64,000 bases of DNA. Source: QAMX01 sp964448855. GTDB lineage: Bacteria; Bacillota; Clostridia; Oscillospirales; QAMX01. The stretch lies in assembly GCA_964448855.1 (NCBI GenBank), contig CAYUXI010000007.1:1-64000 (forward strand). Direction: 5' to 3'. Of the stretch, positions 60,956-64,000 are shown piece by piece. Both the position numbers and the translations under genes were made by a program. The notes below the pieces were generated by a model. The model made no database searches. It had not been told where the DNA came from and saw only the letters and a program-made list of their open reading frames with translations. Each line of letters starts with the position of its first letter. Within the stretch, counting starts at the first letter, position 1.

Positions 60956-60961
60956 ACCAAA

Positions 60962-61822
60962 ATGATCGAAAAAATCATCCGGATTGTATCTGGCCTTCTG
61001 GCAGCGGTGATGGTCGCTGTGGTTGCATTTCCGTTTTTGGTGATGCTGTCCGTCTCGCTGCAAACGAAGTCCGAGCTTTTCTCTACCTCCGCCAGCCTGA
61101 TTCCCAAATCCTTTTCGATCTCCAACTATGTGGAAGCGATGAAGTGCGCCAACTGGGGTCGCTACTTTCTGAATTCCTTCCTCGTTGCGGCGATCGTGGT
61201 GGTTGTCAGCCTGGTCATCAATTCCATGGCGGGCTATGTCTTTGCCAGAATTCGCTTTCCCTTTTCGCGGGCGCTGTTTCTCCTGATTCTGGCTGGGATG
61301 ATGATTCCGCCGCAGGTCACGATGATTCCGGTCTTTTCCATGCTGCGCGGTGTGCCGTTTGTCAACGGGAACGACTGGATGGGTGCAGGCGGCAGCGGGC
61401 TGATCGATACCTATGCCGGGCTGATTGTGCCCTTCATCGCTGGATCCTTTGGCGTGTTCCTCTGCCGACAGTATTATCTCGGCTTCCCACGAGAGCTGGA
61501 TGACGCCGCAACGGTGGATGGCTGCGGCCGCTTCCGCACCTTTTTCAGCATCTACCTCCCACTCAGCAAGCCTGTTCTGGCGTCACTGGCCGTTCTGAAA
61601 TTTACCGGCACCTGGAACGAATACACCTGGCCGCTCATTATGGTGCGGTCGGATTCTATGAAAACCGTCCAGATCGCGTTGACGCTGTTCCGAAACGAAT
61701 CTGAAATTCGCTGGAACCTGATGATGGCGGCCACCATTCTGGTCAGCCTGTCTGTTTACCTGGTGTTTGTATTCGCACAAAAGTATTTTGTGGCTGGTAT
61801 CCTAACCGGAAGCATCAAATAA
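60962..61822 (+). CDS. Sugar ABC transporter permease, MalG type (286 aa)
   Basis: Second permease of the pair: NYVEAMKCANWGRYFLNSFLVA, AGYVFARIRFPF, and the EAA loop LDDAATVDGCGRFRTFFSIYLPLSKP. Starts six bases after its partner. A terminator follows 11 bases after the stop, ending the operon. Confidence 0.94.
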   Translation: MIEKIIRIVSGLLAAVMVAVVAFPFLVMLSVSLQTKSELFSTSASLIPKSFSISNYVEAMKCANWGRYFLNSFLVAAIVVVVSLVINSMAGYVFARIRFPFSRALFLLILAGMMIPPQVTMIPVFSMLRGVPFVNGNDWMGAGGSGLIDTYAGLIVPFIAGSFGVFLCRQYYLGFPRELDDAATVDGCGRFRTFFSIYLPLSKPVLASLAVLKFTGTWNEYTWPLIMVRSDSMKTVQIALTLFRNESEIRWNLMMAATILVSLSVYLVFVFAQKYFVAGILTGSIK

Positions 61823-61832
61823 CACACAAATC

Positions 61833-61873
61833 GAAAAACCTGATTTCCAGTTCGACAGGAGATCAGGTTTTTC
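61833..61873 (+). terminator. Terminator of the sugar-uptake operon
   Basis: Perfect 12-bp stem GAAAAACCTGAT (61833-61844) / ATCAGGTTTTTC (61862-61873). Confidence 0.85.
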
Positions 61874-61902
61874 TTGCATTTTCACGCGTCAAATGGTATA
61901 AT
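61874..61902 (+). promoter_or_regulatory. Promoter of the metallophosphoesterase gene
   Basis: TTGCAT (61874-61879), 17-bp spacer, TATAAT (61897-61902), directly after the terminator. Confidence 0.78.
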
Positions 61903-61969
61903 TAACAACAGAACCATCCGGGCATACAACGCTCAAAAACGGGGTTCCGACAGAAAGGCAGACAGTTTT

Positions 61970-62914
61970 ATGTACCCAACCGAATTGAATTTTCAAAAGG
62001 ACACCTTCAAGCTGATTCAGCTGACCGATATTCACCTCGTTCACATGGACGGCGCAGGGCCGGAGCAGCAGACACTGGATATGATTGCCAGAATGCAGGC
62101 GGCCGAACAGCCGGATCTCTTCGTGATGACCGGCGACCTGCTCTTCTCGGAGGAAAATGAGAAAAACCTCTCCATCTTCTGCGATTTCATGGACGAACTC
62201 GGCACGCCCTGGGCATTCGTCTTTGGCAACCATGACCGCGAAGAACGCTTCCATTTCCCGACGGAGAAAATCGAGGCGCGCCTCTGGCAGTCCAAGACCT
62301 GCATCTATCGCCACGGCGAACGCGACGTCGAAGGCGACGGCAACTATACCGTCCGCCTCTTTGACGGGGAAAAGCTGCCGTGGGTGCTCTATATGATCGA
62401 CTCGCACGACTACATCTCCATCGCCGGTCACCATCCCTATGCCCATATCCGCCACTCGCAGATTGAATGGTATCGCCGGACGCGGGATGCGCTGCGTGGG
62501 GAGTTCGGCAAAAGCTCGTCGCTCTTTTTCTTCCACATTCCACTGCCGGAATACCGGAACGTCTGGGATGAAATGGAATGCTACGGCGAAAAAAATGAGG
62601 GCGTGTGCAGCTCCTATCTGAATTCCGGCTTCTTCGCCGCGCTGAAGGAAGATGATTCGGCCAAGGGGACGTTTGTCGGTCACGATCACGTCAACGACTA
62701 CATCGGCGACTATCATGGCATTCGCCTGGCCTATGGCCGCGGCACCGGGTTCAGCGGTGATCATCGCGGCGCATACAGCCGTGAGGGCTTCCGCCAGGGC
62801 GGCCGCGTGATTCTTTTGAATCGGGATCCGTCCGTCCCATTCCAGACCTATCTCTGGCTGGCAGACGGAACCGTCCTGGAGCAGCCTGTCCATATGCCGG
62901 GCAGTCAGCAGTAA
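61970..62914 (+). CDS. Calcineurin-like metallophosphoesterase (314 aa)
   Basis: Binuclear metal phosphoesterase: LTDIHLVH, MTGDLLFSEE, FVFGNHDREE, and GHDHVNDY provide the Asp/His/Asn ligands. No signal peptide. Substrate unknown; proteins of this kind act on nucleotides, phosphodiesters or sugar phosphates. ATG 61970, about 12 bases after GAAAGG; the longer frame upstream starts inside the promoter region. Confidence 0.9.
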   Translation: MYPTELNFQKDTFKLIQLTDIHLVHMDGAGPEQQTLDMIARMQAAEQPDLFVMTGDLLFSEENEKNLSIFCDFMDELGTPWAFVFGNHDREERFHFPTEKIEARLWQSKTCIYRHGERDVEGDGNYTVRLFDGEKLPWVLYMIDSHDYISIAGHHPYAHIRHSQIEWYRRTRDALRGEFGKSSSLFFFHIPLPEYRNVWDEMECYGEKNEGVCSSYLNSGFFAALKEDDSAKGTFVGHDHVNDYIGDYHGIRLAYGRGTGFSGDHRGAYSREGFRQGGRVILLNRDPSVPFQTYLWLADGTVLEQPVHMPGSQQ

Positions 62915-62955
62915 ATGCCCGGGGCAAACAGAAAGCCGGAAAGAGGGAACACATG

Positions 62956-64000
62956 ATGCGGAAACTCTTTGCAGCCATCCGGAATTATTGCGCCCGAACG
63001 GATTTGCTGCTGCTATTGATCGCCGTGGTCACTTCGGCATACGGCATGGTGCTGATCAGCAGCGCGGTTCACGCCAGCGGAAATACCCGCCCGCTGATCG
63101 TGCAGGGGATTGCCATCCTGCTCGGCATCGCGGCCTACCTGATTCTGACGCTCTTTGATCTGGAACATCTCTCGTCTCTCTGGAAAGCTGTTTTCTTCTG
63201 CAATCTGCTCCTGCTGTCCACTACGCTGTTCTGGGGCGTCGGTATGCAGACAACAGGGAACAATAGCTGGATTCGTTTCTCACTCGGCGGCGTCGAAACG
63301 GGCATCCAACCGGCGGAAATCGGCAAGGTGCTGTTCGTCTTCACATTGGCGAAGCATTTTCAGGTGCTCGGAACCCGCGTCAACAGCCTGCGCGGCCTCC
63401 TGATGCTGGTGCTGCACGGCGTCGTGCCGGTGGCATTCGTCTACCTGTTTTCCAAGGATGACGGGATGGCGCTGTCCTATCTGTTCATCTTCATCATCAT
63501 GGCCTTTGCGGGCGGAATCTACCTGCGCTACTGCGCAGCCGGGCTTGTTGTCGCTGGCGCTGCAGTGCCGCTTGCCTGGAATTTTGTCCTGGGTCAGTAT
63601 CAGCGGGATCGTTTCATTGTCCTGTTTGACCGAACCTACAAGCTGGACAGCGTCGGATACCATCAGCACCAGAGCCTCTCCGCCATCCAAAGCGGCGGCC
63701 TCTGGGGCGATGGACTCTATCAGGGCACCGTGACGCAATACGGCTATTTGCCGGCCAAGCAGACGGACTTTATCTTTTCCGTCGCCTGCGAGGAGCTGGG
63801 TTTTTTTGGCGGTCTGCTGATTCTTGTCCTCCTCGGCACCATCATCGGCATCTGCGTGGCGGCAGCGCTGAAAATGCGGGATGATCGGTTCAGTATGCTG
63901 ACCTGCATCGGGATTGCAGCCATGCTGACCTTCCAGACGTTCATCAATATCGGGATGAACCTCGGCATCGCCCCGGTTGTCGGCTTGACCCTCCCGTTGA
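62956..64000 (+). CDS. SEDS-family glycosyltransferase FtsW/RodA (3' end outside window)
   Basis: A polytopic membrane protein, at least nine helices visible. SEDS marks: GNNSWIRF with QPAEIGKVLF, HQHQSLSAIQSGGLWGDGL, YLPAKQTDFIFSVACEELGF, and FINIGMNLGIAPVVGLTLPL at the cut edge. These enzymes polymerise lipid II into peptidoglycan with a partner PBP. RodA versus FtsW (or SpoVE) cannot be decided without neighbours. ATG 62956 or 62953; GAGGGAA lies upstream. About 348 codons are in the window. Confidence 0.93.
   Translation, partial: MRKLFAAIRNYCARTDLLLLLIAVVTSAYGMVLISSAVHASGNTRPLIVQGIAILLGIAAYLILTLFDLEHLSSLWKAVFFCNLLLLSTTLFWGVGMQTTGNNSWIRFSLGGVETGIQPAEIGKVLFVFTLAKHFQVLGTRVNSLRGLLMLVLHGVVPVAFVYLFSKDDGMALSYLFIFIIMAFAGGIYLRYCAAGLVVAGAAVPLAWNFVLGQYQRDRFIVLFDRTYKLDSVGYHQHQSLSAIQSGGLWGDGLYQGTVTQYGYLPAKQTDFIFSVACEELGFFGGLLILVLLGTIIGICVAAALKMRDDRFSMLTCIGIAAMLTFQTFINIGMNLGIAPVVGLTLPL

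Noticed and set aside
1..64000. tRNA, rRNA, CRISPR array, insertion sequence
   Set aside because: Looked for by eye; no cloverleaf with CCA-type end, no repeat-spacer pattern, and no transposase frame was found.

Overview
The window looks like chromosome of a Gram-positive, anaerobic, endospore-forming member of the Clostridia, most likely of the Oscillospiraceae/Ruminococcaceae type. Evidence: the sporulation genes yqfC, yqfD, sipL, spoIVA and a ylbJ-like gene; a trimeric [FeFe] hydrogenase; T-box control of valS; strong AGGAGG ribosome sites; TTGACA-17-TATAAT promoters. No rRNA, tRNA or CRISPR array was seen. The genus cannot be fixed from the sequence alone.

Layout. (1) 1-1986: the more AT-rich end of an integrated mobile element, with a serine recombinase, small membrane proteins and a compact control region (1128-1521). 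That region carries two strong promoters with shared operator-like motifs and a probable small antisense RNA. A gene with an in-frame TGA follows, then a 5'-truncated SWIM zinc-finger gene. (2) 2767-8219: a leader peptide plus attenuator upstream of two ABC half-exporters that flank a DUF1854 gene. (3) 8253-12612: a PHP phosphoesterase, then a yybP-ykoY (Mn2+) riboswitch controlling a P-type cation ATPase. (4) 12632-22347, minus strand: a long housekeeping and sporulation cluster in the order yqfC, yqfD, phoH, ybeY, era, yqzL, recO, mutS2, then DUF1538 and a tandem PII-like protein. The short yqzL-like gene overlaps recO. (5) 22441-28869: an unknown lipoprotein on the minus strand, and on the plus strand a ylbJ-like gene and sipL-spoIVA.

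(6) 28879-34542: a DRTGG protein, then the electron-bifurcating hydrogenase operon (hydC, HATPase, 2Fe-2S ferredoxin, hydB, hydA) behind a structured leader. (7) 34579-39112: a LOG-family enzyme, feoA-feoB with a Cys-rich partner, and a PepC-type aminopeptidase. (8) 39160-42186: T-box-controlled valS. (9) 42233-46507: GH38 alpha-mannosidase and an Smr protein (minus), diverging from galactokinase. (10) 46533-53636: DUF4364, a DUF3048 lipoprotein, prfA, threonylcarbamoyl-AMP synthase, coaE, an M18 aminopeptidase and class II aldolase. (11) 53673-61873: an orphan gene, a GT4 glycosyltransferase, and a sulfatase/sugar-uptake locus (sugar isomerase, AraC regulator, sulfatase, substrate-binding protein, two permeases). 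(12) 61874-64000: a metallophosphoesterase and a SEDS (FtsW/RodA) gene cut by the window edge.

The most notable points are RNA-level control devices: the antisense RNA in the mobile element, the attenuator before the exporters, the Mn2+ riboswitch and the T-box. The least understood system is the ABC-DUF1854-ABC module, with metal-ribbon domains fused to both exporters.
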